A stretch of 64,000 bases of DNA from Castanea sativa (GCF_040712315.1 NC_134016.1:22260390-22324389), one strand, 5' to 3'; positions 23,292 through 35,798 are shown, counted from the first letter of the stretch. Translations and numbers: made by a program. Notes: a model not told the origin generated them from the letters alone.

Positions 23292-25057
23292 GGCCTCATA
23301 GCCATTATAGACTGGTATGCAGTAAAGATCCTTGTGATGGTCTTTTCAAATTATTGATTTAATGTGATGATAATATAGGCTTGGTAGAAATATTCTTGGT
23401 TACCTTGTTTGAAAAAAAAAGGTTCTATTTTCATCTTGGAAAAATTATAATGTCACCTATTTGTCCTTAAGTCCACTTTGTTTTTATTTGTGTCAGCATG
23501 TCTAATAGAATTGATATTTTAGAAATGAAAATAGGAATTAAACTATATTTTAGGAACAAAACAAGAAAAGAAAAAAGTTGAGGTTCTATTGAGGTTCTAT
23601 TACATATCATCCAAGTTTTATCTTTGTCCTTGAAACTTAATAGGAGTGGACAGAATGACAAAATGTAACATTTTTAATTTTAAGGATGAACATAGAGCCT
23701 AGCCCTGGGATATATTTTAGGAATGAAAAGATATATTTATTTTAAAGCCAGTGGACATTTCTCCTTGCCCTTTAAGCTAATTAGTGACATCGCAAACTGT
23801 AATATAAGTTTTGACAGTGATGTTTCTTGTGTTATATTTTTGTAAATCATTTACTGTAACAAGTTTGTTGAGATAGAAAGTCATAGAATTGTAAGAAGGC
23901 TGTGTTGTTGTTTGCTTAATAGACGGACTCTCAGACGAGCTTGAAGTAAATTGTCTCACTTCCACCCAATGCTAACTCACACCTGCTTGAAGAAACTCTC
24001 TTAACTAGCATGACAACGTGCAAGGCATGTGCTAATATCTTTCATTAGAAATGTATTTGCTCTGTATGAGTAGTCATGCATGTTGTTTTGGTAAAAATTC
24101 TATTGTAGGCATCTTCGGTGGCAAAAATAATTGTTACAAGTCATTTGTTGAAAAATGGGCCATCCTTTGTCATAGATGATCAGGGATTCAGGGTAGACTA
24201 ATCCAAGGTGTGATCCAAATTTGGGTGGGCTAAGAGTTGGTTTTACTTTTCTTTCTTTATCATAGGATGATCAGGGTGGACTCCCACACCTAGTAGAGTG
24301 GTTTATCATAATTCTCTTTTGAACTTTCACTAATCCAGGGTGTGATCCAACTTAACTGTAAAATAAGGGGCATAAATTGTTTTGCACCTCAGAAGTCACC
24401 CTCTGTGACCAATGAAGAACCCATTGGAACATGTTAAATTGGAAACTGCAATTTTGATTAAAATCAATTCATTTTGGTCTTGTGAATGTGTCCATTATAT
24501 TAGATTTTGTGGAACTATGCTGTTAATATGGTGAATTTTTCCTTCATAAACCTTTCTATTTTCCACATCCACTTTCCTCCGCATAGGCCCAAATTGTACG
24601 AGCTGAGCCCATCTCCCAAAATCTTAAAACATAACAAATCTTCTTGAACTGCCACAGAAAATCTAGTGCGATGGTTCTCCAACCTTCTGCAAACAGGCAT
24701 GGTAAATCAGAGTCAACACAAAATAAAAAACGTTGATTTTTTAGAGGCATAAAATTGTCCAGGAAAAAATGAACAGCTAAACACGCGTCTGACAGGCACA
24801 TTTGTTGTATTGCAGAGATTTCTTTTCTATATTACCCTGGTTTTGCACTTATTTTCCTTTGGGCAATTTCTGTGCAAGCAAGTAATCAATTGGTTGGTTT
24901 TTTGGTTTCTACATATCAGACTGGCTATAAAATTGTATCATGATCAGTATGTGTTCATTCGTACTTTTTTTATTTTTTATGCTTCTGGTAATCAAAAGTA
25001 TTGTTGTGATACATTATGATATAATTGGTTGTTTTTGTGTTCTATATATGGCTTCAG
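23292..25057. other. Noncoding spacer with a short dispersed direct repeat
   Basis: No gene supported. Two copies of ACTAATCCARGGTGTGATCCAA lie at about 24198-24220 and 24330-24353, and GATGATCAGGG precedes each. The minus strand at 24556-24801 has a modest open frame without a recognised motif. The end is intron of the ALIX fragment (TATATATGGCTTCAG). Confidence 0.4.
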
Positions 25058-25580
25058 GACAATATACTACCAAAGTTGATGACATCCACTGGCTCCTATG
25101 AGGATCTTCTCAGGAAGGAGATGTCAAAATATGATCGCATTAGTGAAGATATTGCCCACAATATTGAGGCACAAGAACAACTGTTGCTGCAAATCCAGGT
25201 TTAATTCTTTGTTTTATTGCATATTTTTTTTACTTTCAATATCAGCTTTGTTTTTTCTTTTACTGAATGTGATGTTTTGCCAAATGAAATTGGTTTTGAC
25301 TGGAGAATATGTAATGAACCAAATTTGATATCTTTATTCATATAATTGTTAGTCTCTAATATCTTCTCAGTTAAAAAAAGGAGAGATTTTAAGAGGCATT
25401 TCATGATCCTCAAATTATTGTTTGACATTTCTTTCAGGCTCAGAATGATGATTTTTCAGCCATCTTTAATCTTGAAGATTATAAAGGTTGGTTGAAGTGG
25501 TTTTTGGATTATAATATTTATTTTTCTTTTATCTGTTTGTCATATAGATTTTTTAAGCATTCATTCAATTTTCTGGCATT

Positions 25581-25585
25581 GATGT
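25581..25585. repeat. Target-site duplication GATGT, left
   Basis: GATGT immediately before the TG of the 5' LTR equals GATGT at 35799-35803 after the 3' LTR, the usual 5-bp duplication of LTR retrotransposon integration. Confidence 0.93.
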
Positions 25586-26235
25586 TGATATGGGATGAAA
25601 ACACTCAAACCACCCAAACCGTCCATGGACGGTCATCACCTCGGCAGCCGTCCAGAAGTTATCCTCAGGACGAGGGTAACGAACGAGGGCGTCCAGAGGG
25701 TGATAGCGAACCTACATCCCTCGTCCGTGGGATGCGCACAGCCTACCCTGAGAGGACTCGTCCACGTGAAGATCCATGGACTAGGATTTTACACTTTGAA
25801 TCAGCAGTTGGCGCTCGACGAAGGAAATTCAGGACGAGGGCACCATACTTGGGAGAATCTCCGAATATAATGTGACAATCCCTTATCCCACACATAACGG
25901 TCATGTATCCGTTGTGAAATAGAAGTGTAACTCCTGGACGGTTATGGCAGTTACGTTTAAGCCTTGAATCTAGGAGAGGTTCCTACTTCGATAACCGTCT
26001 ATGAAGGCACTATATAAAGACTGATTCAGACAAGGTAAAGGTATGTTCAGTTTTTACTCAAAAAAGTTGGAACTCAGATTGCTTAGAGGGAAAACTAACT
26101 TTACCATCGGAGGATTTTTGGCCGGCAGCCCCGGTCGCCTTTGATACGCTTTTCTTTCTTCTTCAGGCCGTAGAAAGAACCAGTAGTCCTTTCAAGTCCG
26201 AAGCATCCAGCCTACTAATTTTCTTGGCATCATCA
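25586..26235 (+). repeat. 5' LTR of Tat element
   Basis: 650 bp, TGATATGGGATG...GGCATCATCA. A TATA-like CACTATATAAAGAC lies at about 26008-26022 and marks the likely transcription start region. It differs from the 3' LTR at eight positions that I can count by eye, all transitions (about 1.2%), indicating a recent insertion. Confidence 0.95.
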
Positions 26236-26236
26236 G

Positions 26237-26254
26237 TTGGCGCCGTCTGTGGGA
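26237..26254 (+). other. Primer-binding site of Tat element
   Basis: TTGGCGCCGTCTGTGGGA begins one base after the 5' LTR, the position of a minus-strand primer-binding site. TGGCGCC starts are common among plant Athila/Tat elements. The priming tRNA is not assigned. Confidence 0.75.
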
Positions 26255-26293
26255 AACGGTAAACTTGTTATTCTATCCCAGACAAAAGGTTGA

Positions 26294-27880
26294 ATGGTTC
26301 GAACAAGATCAAGGGCTACCAGCCCAGGCCACCAGGAGAGTAGGGATGCTTCCAAAGAATCCCCTTCGTGATCGCAGAGATCGGCACGTAATGCAACCGC
26401 CTTCCATGCGGCACATACAATCCATGGCTGCCGCTATGGCGGGGCGACGCGTCGGAACCGGGAATTGAATAAGGAGATCAACTTCGTGAGGCGGCGTCAA
26501 GGACACATGGAAGGAAGGGCCCCCGAATCGGGAAGGAGGAGGGAGAATGTAGAGTCCGAAGATCAAATAAGTGGTACCGCTTCAAGAAGGGTGCCGCACT
26601 TGGAAAAAGAAATGGACCGGATGAGAAAAGCCATGGATGAAATGAGGGAAAACATGAGGCGAGCAAACCCGGTAGATGATATGGTCCACCGAACGGACTC
26701 CTTTCACGGCCTCCATCAACGGTCACCCTCTACCCCCGAAGTTCAAAATGCCTTCTCTAGACTCGTACGATGGAAATCGCGACCCATGCGATCACATTGC
26801 AACTTTCAAGACGACCATGCATCCGCAGGGGTCCCGAACGAGATCATGTGCGAGCTTTTCCCACTACACTCAGCGGACCGGCGCGAGTGTGATTCGGCAA
26901 GATTCCCCGAAACTCGGTAGGATCATTTGAAGAACCGAGTAGTTGTTTGTCAACAACTTCATTGGAGGACGGCGTCACAAGCGTTCCTCCTCTAGCCCGC
27001 CGACCATAGAGCAAGGGGACAATGAGAGTTTGCGATCTTTTATCACCCGTTTTAACAGAGAAGCCTTAACGGTGGACGAGATGGATGACAAGCTATTGCT
27101 GGCCGCTTTCCATAATGGGGTCAATTCTGACTTGTTTATTCATAAGCTCTACGAGCAGGAACCACAGACTATGGCCGAGCTTGTCCATTCGGCCCAGAAT
27201 TTTATGAATGCCGAAGATGCCATCATAGCCAAGAAAAGAAAAAGGGCAGAGCGCTCGGAGGTGGGCCACCATCGCTACCAGGACCAGGGACCTCGTCCGA
27301 AGAAAGTTCGGGTAGACGAGAGAAAAGATAAGGATGGTAAGAAGGCCAGTTCCTCTACAAGGAATCAGCAATACACGCCCCTGTCTATGCCGCTAGAGCA
27401 GGTTCTTATGCAGATCAAGGATGATCCGTCCTTGAAGTGGCCAGACAAAATGAAGGGAGATCCCAACAAGTGTAATAGGAGCAAGTACTGCCGTTTTCAT
27501 AGGGACCACGGGCATGATACAGACGAGTGCTTTGACTTGAAGCAACAGATAGAAAATCTCATTAGACAGGGGAAATTGAGGAACTTCCTTGGACGAGACC
27601 AGAGAGATGAGAAAATGAAGGCCAAGGTGGAAGAATCATCACGCCCCCCACTAGGAGAAATAAGGGTAATTATAGGAGGAAGCTCGACGGTGCAGTCGTC
27701 CAAATCAAGGAAGACATACGAGGTGGTACGGCAGAACATCCAACGATGCGGACGACCTCCTGGACGAGGAGGTAGACCAACGAGCGGCATTACTTTCACG
27801 GACGAGGAGGCGGGACGAATTCACCATCCACACGATGACGCGATAGTCATCACCCTACTCATCTCTCGACTACATGACCG
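26294..27880 (+). pseudogene. Tat gag (frameshifted)
   Basis: A start ATG at 26294 lies 58 bp after the LTR, but the frame stops soon. The gag signature recurs in shifting frames: PPKFKMPSLDSYDGNRDP (about 26740), FVNNFIGGRRHKRSSSS (26946), ESLRSFITRFNREALTVDEM (about 27030) and a retroviral-type zinc-knuckle-like region CRFHRDHGHDTDECFDLKQ (about 27488-27545). The longest intact part is 26943-27893. Several 1-2-base deletions between 26830 and 26950 scramble the middle of the capsid-like domain. It would package RNA in a working element. Here it is dead, or the assembly has base-level errors. Confidence 0.85.
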
Positions 27881-30800
27881 GGGAGGGTATTGATAGACAA
27901 TGGCGGCTGCGGACATTCTCTACTACCCCGCGTTCCAACAAATGAAGCTAGGACGAGATCGGCTTCGACCAGTGAACTCGTCGTTGGTGGGATTCGGAGG
28001 AATGAAGGTGCAACCTGTGGGCACCATCATGTTGCCAGTAGTCGTCGGGACGTATTCGCAGCAGATAACCAAAGAGGTGAATTTCCTTGTTGTTGATTGT
28101 GCATCGTCATATAATGCAATAATTGGAAGGCCAACTTTGAATAGCTGGAAAGCGGTAACCTCTACCTACCACCTGTCCATTAAATTCCCGACCAAGCACG
28201 GAGTAGGCCAGGTACAAGGAGACCAGCTGGCTGCCAGAGAATGCTACCTAGCCATGCTGGCCATGGACGAGCATATGCAAACGATGAGTATAGATGGAAA
28301 AAGGGTTGTGGCTGAGCCCACTGAAGCATTAGAGGACGTCCCTTTGGACGATGACCAGCCCGAGAAGTCTACCAGAGTTGGGGCGAGCATGGAAGAGGGG
28401 GCAAAGCACGCTTTGGTCCGGTTTCTGAGGAAAAACCTCGACGTCTTCTCATGGCGTCATGAGGACATGCCTGGCATTGATCCAAACGTCATTACCCACA
28501 GCCTGAATGTGTGTCCCTATTCGAAAACAGTGCGTCAGAAGAGAAGAGTTTTTGCTCCCGAGCGAGATAATGCCGTTAAGGAAGAGGTGCAGAAGTTGGT
28601 CGCCGCGAAGTTTATCCGAGAAGTTCATTACCCAGACTGGTTGGCGAACGTAGTCATGGTCAGAAAAGCCAATGGCAAGTGGCGGATGTGCGTGGACTTC
28701 ACGCGATCTCAACAAAGCTTGCCCCAAGGATAGCTACCCATTGCCACGCATTGACCGAGTTAGTGGACTCGACGGCGAGGTCACAGGGGATACTTAGCTT
28801 CATGGACGCTTTCTCGAGGTACAACCGCATTCGGATGAATGAAGCGGATCGAAGAAGAACCTCATTCGTCACAAGCCAACGGGTTGTATTGCTACAAGGT
28901 TATGCCCTTCGGTTTGAAGAACGCAAGGGCGACCTACCAAAGGCTGGTTAACCATATGTTCCGTCCTCAAATCGGGCGAAATGTGGAGGTTTATGTGGAC
29001 GACATGCTGGTGAAGAGCCAGGACGAGGATAAACATCTTGAAGACCTTCAAGAGACTTTTGACACATTGCGACGGTACCACATGAAGTTAAATCCGAGCA
29101 AGTGTGCTTTCGGAGTTTCGTCGGGTAAGTTCTTGGGGTTTATGGTGTCGCACGGGGAATTCGAGGCGAATCGGATAAAATCCGGCGATACCGAACATGG
29201 AGCCACCGAGAAATATCAAGGAAGTCCGAGTCTTTTACTTGGACGAGTCGCCGCCCTCAACGGGGTTTGTATCGAAAGCTGCGGACAAATGTTTACCTTT
29301 CTTTAAGGTCCTTAGGAAGGCTTTTGAATGGACGGACGAGTGTCAAAAGGCCTTCCAAGACCCGAAGGCGTATCTAATGACGGCCCCATTGTTGAGTCCG
29401 TCTATACCACAGGGAAGAGTTGTACTTGTACTTGGCAAAGATGTCCCCACACGCGATGAAAGCTCGAGCGTTGATCGAGAGAAGAGGGAAGAGTCCGAGA
29501 GGCCGGTTTATTACACAAGCCACGCGATGAGAGGGTAGAAGGATGATACCCGATGATGGAGAAACTAGCCTTCGCGTTAGTCACGGCTTCCGGAAGGCCG
29601 AGACATTATTTTCGTGCACACGTCATCAACGTCCCGAGACCATCCCATAAAAAAGGCGATGAGCGAGTTGGAAGGCTGGCCGGGACGGGTAGTACGGTGG
29701 GCCGTTGAGCTCGGCGAGTTCGATGTCGGGTACCTCCCAAGGAGCACAATAAAAGCGCAAGCGTTGGTAGATTTCATTGCGAGAATTTACCCCCGATCGG
29801 GACGACTCCGAACAAGGACGAAGGAAATGAAATGTGGGTGGTAAATGTAGACGGATTGTCCACAATGTATGCGGGGAGGGATTGGAATTGTACTTGAAGT
29901 CCCCGAGGTGACAAGCTGGAGTATGCGACCCGTCCGCGATCCAACTACCAACAACGAGGGTGAGTATGAGGCTCTACTCAAGGGGTTGGAATTGGCCAAG
30001 TCCTTAGGGGTGGAGTCGTTAACAATCAAAGGGGACTCTCATGGTCATCAACCAAGTACATGCGATGTGTGATGTCAAGGAGGATCGAATGAAGAAGTAC
30101 CTTAACAAAGTGAAGCGCCTTGCCCGAAAATTTTCAGCCATAAGTTTTATTCAACTTCCCAGGGAGGAGAATGCAGAAGCAGACGCCTTGGCAAAAGCCG
30201 CCTCGGCAGGGGTCATAGACGAGTTCGACGACATCCAGTACATGCCGAGTATAGACATCCCCGACATACGGCATAGGAATGGAGGAGAGAATTGGATGAG
30301 TCCGATAATAATTTACCTCAAGGATGGGAGGCTTCTAGAGGACAAGGATGAGGCGAGAAAGTTGAGGGTCAGGTCGGCCAAGTATGTCCTCATTAATGAA
30401 GTGTTGTACAAGCGAGGCTTTTCCCAACCCTACTTAAGATGCTTGGCTCCTGACGAGTCAAACTATGTTCTAAGGGAAGTTCATGAAGGATCGTGTGGAA
30501 ATCATTCGTGGGCAAGGTCCCTTGTCCATAAGGTCATCCGTGCCGGCTACTATTGGCCAACAATGCGGGCACGCTAAAGCCTATGTCAAGGTATGTGACC
30601 AATGCCGGCGTTATAGCAACGTGCCTAGACGGCCGTCGAGTACCGGACGATGACGGCCCTTGCACGACGGCTGGATATCCCGGGTCCTTTCCCCGTAGGA
30701 ATCCGGCGAGATGAAATTTACGGTGGTTGGAATAGATTACTTTACCAAGTGGGTAGAAGCCGAGCCTCTTGTAGCAATCACTCGACGAACGTGAAAAATT

Positions 30801-31457
30801 TCATATGGAAGAACATCCTATGCAGGTTCGTAGTACCTGTGGTATTAGGTATCCGACAACGGGCGTCAATTTGACAATGCACCCTTCGAGGGATTCTTGC
30901 AATCATTTTGGAATTAAGAATCACTACTCTTCACCCTCCCATCCACAAGCAAATGGGCAAGCGAGAAGTAGCAAACCGATCCTCGCTGAAAATCATCAAG
31001 ACTCGGCTTGAGGGGGCAAAAGTGGATATGGCCGGACGAGCTACCGGGTGTTCTTCGGGCCTATAGGACGACCGCACGAACTCCAACAGGAGAGACCCCG
31101 TTCAAACTAGCCTATGGGAGTGAAGCTGTCATACCAGCGGAGGTCCACATGGCGAGTCACCGAGTGATGGAGTACCAGGAGAAAGACAACGGGGAACAAC
31201 TTTGCCTCGACCTCGATCTTATCGATGAGGTAAGAATGGATGCGGAACAACGGACGGCAAGGTACAAAAATCTCATGGCTAGACAGCATGACGCCATGGT
31301 GAAACCCAGACGGTTCGGTGTGGGGGACCTTGTCCTTAAAAGGGTCTCCTTGGCGACCAGGAACCCGGCTCATGGAAAAGCCCAGGGACCCAATTGGGAA
31401 GGACCCTACGGGGGTGATCAGCGCAAAAGGCAAGGGTCCTACTACTGGAAGCCCTAG
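27880..31457 (+). pseudogene. Tat pol: protease, RT, RNase H, integrase (frameshifted)
   Basis: The protease active site region (VLIDNG, near 27890) is split by a shift in frame, then AADILYYPAFQQMKLGRD continues at 27900. RT follows: ERDNAVKEEVQKLVAAKFI, VDF at about 28690, and an intact YVDD box at 28992-29003. RNase H covers about 29800-30190 (NNEGEYEALLKGLELAKSLG). Integrase starts about 30400 with REVHEGSCGNHSWARSLVHK and ends with TPFKLAYGSEAVIPAEVHM at about 31100. At least six frame changes occur. Domain order protease-RT-RNase H-integrase is gypsy, without a chromodomain. Identity of the domains is certain, activity unlikely. Confidence 0.9.
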
Positions 31458-31925
31458 ACGGGCGAGAAGTTGAGCATCCTTGGACAGTGGAACATCTGCG
31501 AAGGTACTATCAGTGATGAGCGGGGACAAGGGAAGTCAGTGGCAAAATTACAGTTGTGATTTGCGTGTTTGCTTATGTTTACTTGTGCTTTTACTACTAT
31601 TATGGTGTGTTACGAATAAAAGTGCACTAGTTCTTAAACTTTTGCACTACTTACAGACTAACTTATGAAAGACGATGCTATGTACTTGATATCTTAATAA
31701 GGCACTAGCTTGTAAGTGTGTGCCAAGTTTGTGAACAATGTTCATGTAATAATATGGTTTGGATTTCTTACGTACTTGAATTCCAGTTTCCTTGATAATA
31801 TCCACGGACGAGGCAAAAGCCTTAGACAAATAAAATCTCGGGACGAAGGCAAACTCGTCTAAGATTTCCTTTAAATGAGGATAAAGCAAAGAAAAAATGC
31901 AAGGCATGCTCGTCCAAGATTCTTC

Positions 31926-32195
31926 TCGTCCAAAGCTTTCCTTCAAAAAAAAAAAAAAAGGGATAAAGCAAGAGAAAGAAGCCAAGGACTGCTCGTCCAA
32001 ATCTTTCCTTCAAAAAAGGTAAGAGAAAGAAGCCAAGGACTGCTCGTCCAAAGCTTTCCCTCAAAAAAGGCAAGAGAAAGAAGCCAAGGACTGCTCGTCC
32101 AAAGCTTTCCTTTAAAAAAGGCAGGAGAAAGAAGCCAAGGACTGCTCGTCCAAAGCTTTCCTTCAAAAAAGAATAAAGCAAAAGGAAGGCCAAGG
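31926..32195 (+). repeat. 51-bp tandem repeats in the Tat 3' region
   Basis: Units starting CTCGTCCAAAKCTTTCC occur at about 31926, 31991, 32042, 32093 and 32144. The last three intervals are exactly 51 bp; the first is lengthened by an A-run. Each unit holds CTCGTCC, an A-run and GAGAAAGAAGCCAAGGACTG. The period is a multiple of three, so both strands look open, but I see no gene here. It lies between pol and the antisense ORF. Confidence 0.85.
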
Positions 32196-32603
32196 CCCAT
32201 TCGTCAAGACAAGAAAGCATAAACATTATAAAATGCTTTCGAGAAGGCGAATAATAATTGCCTAAAGGACAGGCTAAAGTAATGCAGTCATCATCAGTCC
32301 TAAGTGGGTCGTCCATAAAAAGATTGTAGGCGGTCATTCAACACTTAGAGCATAATTTAAAGGACAATGACATAAATGACAAACAAACAAAGAAGATATT
32401 CTTTAACTTGAAAAGGGTAGACGGCCACCGTCCAAAAACCCTTATAAAATAAACAGTAAAAGACATTATTCATAAGCTCGTCTAGAACACTCTAGACGAG
32501 GAAATTGTACTTAAATGACATTTCAAATTCTCAAATACATTTCAAATAAAAAAGAGAAAAGAAGAAAGCTAAACAATAACAACTTCTTCAAGAGGAAGGG
32601 GCA

Positions 32604-33637
32604 TCAACGTTGGGGTCGTCCTGAGCTGGTTTGGTGGAAGCGTCGTCCTCGATGTTGACATCGTCTGAGCCTGTGTGGACGAGGGAACTTGTAGACGGCA
32701 AGGTTGAGTTTAATGGTGCTAAAGTCAACTTCGGGGAAAGTTGTCCATAGCATCCATTCTAAAGTCCTCAAACCTGCCGCGTAGTTTGTATCCATCGGTC
32801 AATGAACTCTTTGGACGCTTTGAATTCTTCCCTTTGCCTCGTCTTTAGCCTTCTTCAAAAGTAGATTCAGCTCGTCGTTCTCCTTTTGAAGAAGTTCAAG
32901 ACGCTCGTCTTTCTTGGCGGCGTCGGACTTCGGCTCCCCCACCAAAGCTTTGAACTCCTCGGCCTCGTCCTTGGCCTTGTTCGCCACCTGCGCCCACATC
33001 CTACGAATCGTTTTTGACCTCTTCTATTCGTTTCTCCGGGGAGGACCCTCGTCCCGTCCATCTCGTGGCCCGCCCGGACGCGGCCTATGAACTTGGACAT
33101 TGCCTACATAGAAGAATAGGAAGTTCGGATGATAGAAGTAATATTGGGGAAAACATGGACAAATCAAGACGAGGCAAAGATGGTTACCTTGAAGAGATCG
33201 TGGACGCCGAGTGCTCAAACTCTTTCAAGGACATGTCGTAGCATGCAGCTGCGTCCTCGCCCGCCCTTCACGGCCTCTTGGAATCGTTCCCAAGCCAGGA
33301 TCCTCGTTCTCCAATAAATTAGTAGAAGTCCTTTGAGGAGAAGTGTGGGACGAGTCGGGGAGCGAGGGGACTTGGACGGAGTGGCACGCGAGGGGAGTGG
33401 ACGAATCTACGTCAATGACCGGGACGGGTGGGCCGAGGAGGAAGTTCGGTCTAACGATTTCAGTCCCTGGACGCCCGGACTTAGCTTTCTTGCCCCGACG
33501 ACTTGGCAAGCTAGCCAAGTCCACATGCTTCAGAGTGCTTTTCCTCTTTTCTCCAGAAGCAGGACGAGGCTCAGGTCTAGCTACCTCGTCGATAACTTCC
33601 TTCCCCTTGTTTCCCTTCATGGTTGCCATTCCTAAAA

Positions 33638-33679
<42 letters not shown>

Positions 33680-34807
33680 TACAAGTAATCATAAACAAAA
33701 ATGAAAATTGCATATCTTAAAAGGAGCACTCACGTCTACGGGTGGTTAACTCGTGTGCTAAAGCTTTGACGGACGGTTCAGGGCCGAGTCCCCACTTGTG
33801 TAGACGCTTGAGGGTCACTAACGAGTGGAAGTCTCGTTCAGGATGTAGACGGGCCCTGTGGACGCGGTCACGATGGAACTTGCTCAAAGAGGGTCGTCCA
33901 ACGGCTGGAAAGGGAAGAAAGAAATTAAGGTCCAACCATCGTCCAAACAGAAAGTATAATATATAAAAAAAAATAAAAAATAAAAAAAGGAAGGAAGAAC
34001 GTGACATACCTTTTGGACGAAGGTTCCCTATGTCTCCAGTATAAGGAGCAAATGAGTCTCTACCAATCTCAACGGGATGCCCCGCCCAGAAACCAGAGAC
34101 GAAGAAAAACTCCGTCTTCCGGTTCGTCGACGAGGGCAAAGACTTGATCGCCCACGGTCATTGCCCCCGGGCCGTGAACCGATGATGGAAGCCTCGAGAT
34201 TGATTTATCTCGGAGGGTTTATAGCAGTACAAGAACTCGTCCACGGTAATAGGACGGTCCCCGTCAAACACCTCCATCCATAAGACTTGCATGGAGACAA
34301 CTAGTCTCCATGCGTTGGGGTTAAGCTGACACACTCCCAAGCCCAGCCTAGTGAGTAATTCCCTAGCAAAGGCATTTAAAGGAAGTCTAAGCCCCCTAAC
34401 AAATAGGCTTCATAAACACCTATTCCAAAACGAGGCCGGCAACACCACTCACCTCGGACAGCCTAGCCTAGGGTTTAGATCATCGGGAATCGAAACCAAG
34501 TCCTAAGGGAATCTAACCTTCTCTCGTCCGTCCCGGAAGGAACCTCTAGAGCACAACTATATACGGTTTCCGTTCGTCTAAAGGGGAGAACGGCGGGGAG
34601 CTCGTCGAGGTGTCGGCCCCCGCAGGCCGTCCTCGTCCTAATACTCTCTTGAAGAGTTTCTACAGGGATTCCAGGAACACCAGATGTATATTCCTCAGTT
34701 GTGTGACCACTACTACTACTGACGTTACTAGAGGTGTCATAACTAGAGTCGTCGCGATACTCGTCTATGGCCCTGACCACACTGTCGCTAGACGAGCAGG
34801 AGGCCAT
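32604..34807 (-). pseudogene. Antisense ORF (aORF) of Tat element, spliced, broken
   Basis: On the minus strand a Met at 34807 opens ASCSSSDSVVRAIDEYRDD and a Ser/Thr-rich N-terminus to 34475. The protein continues in other frames: GVCQLNPNAWRLVVSMQVLW and RPITVDEFLYCYKPSEI (34158-34337), KTEFFFVSGFWAGHPVEIGR (about 34050-34115), then AVGRPSLSKFHRDRVHRARL (about 33840-33905), KGNKGKEVIDEVARPEPRP (33630 down) and a Lys/Glu coiled-coil stretch (32799-33000). Donor AAG|GTATGT near 34012 and acceptor TTTCCAG near 33905 suggest real introns. Another donor, GAC|GTGAGT, is near 33735. Antisense ORFs between pol and the 3' LTR are known from Tat/Ogre/Retand elements; their role is unknown. Frameshifts between 34475 and 34340 break this copy. 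Confidence 0.65.
33637..33672. repeat. (AAT)n microsatellite
   Basis: About twelve AAT/TAA units, inside a probable intron of the antisense ORF just before its acceptor. Its polypyrimidine complement may form the splice tract on the minus strand. Confidence 0.9.
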
Positions 34808-35148
34808 TGAAAACGTCCTAACACTTAACAAGGAAAGCTAAAGTAAGTATAGAAAGATTACCTGGCTCTAGACGAGGGACACTAAGGACGCTGAGGATAT
34901 TCTTAGACGAAGCGACGAACGAGAGTGTCAAAGCGGAAAATTTGAAAAAGTGAGAGGGGCATGAGAGAGAAACCACTATTTATAAGCAGAAAAGTCTCGG
35001 TAACCGCAACGACAGACCTAATTATAAGGTGACACGTGGCGCATGCCTCGGAAGGGTAAACCAGTTGACTAACCTCCTATGGATGTGTGACACGTGGTGC
35101 GTTTTAAAATCTATTGGTACATCGTATAACTCCTAGACGAGGGGCAAC

Positions 35149-35798
35149 TGATATGGGATGAAAACACTCAAACCACCCAAACCGTCCATGGACGGTCATC
35201 ACCTCGGCAGCCGTCCAGAAGTTATCCTCAGGACGAGGGTAACGAACGAGGGCGTCCAGAGGGTGATAGCGAACCTACATCCCTCGTCCGTGGGATGCGC
35301 ACAGCCTACCCTGAGAGGACTCGTCCACGTGAAGATCCATGGACTAGGATTTTACACTTTGAATCAGCAGTTGGCGCTCGACGAAGGAAATTCAGGACAA
35401 GGGCACCATACTTGGGAGAATCTCCGAATATAATGTGACAATCCCTTATCCCACGCATAACGGTCATGTATCCGTTGTGAAATAGAAGTGTAACTCCTGG
35501 ACGGTTATGGCAGTTACGTTTAAGCCTCGAATCCAGGAGAGGTTCCTACTTCGATAACCGTCTATGAAGGCACTATATAAAGACTGATTCAGACAAGGTA
35601 AAGGTATGTTCAGTTTTTACTCAAAAAAGTTGGAACTCAGATTGTTTAGAGGGAAAACTAACTTTACCATCGGAGGATTTTTGGCCAGCAGCCCCGGTCG
35701 CCTTTGATACGCTTTTCTTTCTTCTTCAGGCTGTAGAAAGAACCAGTAGTCCTTTCAAGTCCGAAGCATCCAGCCTACTGATTTTCTTGGCATCATCA
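35149..35798 (+). repeat. 3' LTR of Tat element
   Basis: 650 bp, same ends and length as the 5' LTR. Preceded by the purine-rich GACGAGGGGCAAC and followed directly by the GATGT target duplication. Eight transitions separate it from the 5' copy, with no indels. Confidence 0.95.

Larger units (their letters stand above)
25586..35798 (+). mobile_element. Tat-type Ty3/gypsy LTR retrotransposon
   Basis: A complete 10,213-bp insertion: 650-bp LTRs, primer-binding site, gag, protease-RT-RNase H-integrase order, a long 3' region with an antisense ORF, and a polypurine tract (GACGAGGGGCAAC) before the 3' LTR. The 5-bp target duplication GATGT flanks it exactly. Domain order, long LTR-to-pol spacer and antisense ORF place it in the Tat lineage. 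Coding regions contain many frameshifts, so it is non-autonomous now. It lies in an intron of the ALIX fragment in the same orientation. GC content is much higher than the surroundings. Confidence 0.95.

Noticed and set aside
24515..24801. Minus-strand ORFs with moderate protein-like look
   Set aside because: No recognisable motif, no splice context and both frames similarly open; insufficient support.
31822..32337. Repetitive ORFs on both strands
   Set aside because: Product of the 51-bp tandem repeat; no domain and no support as genes.
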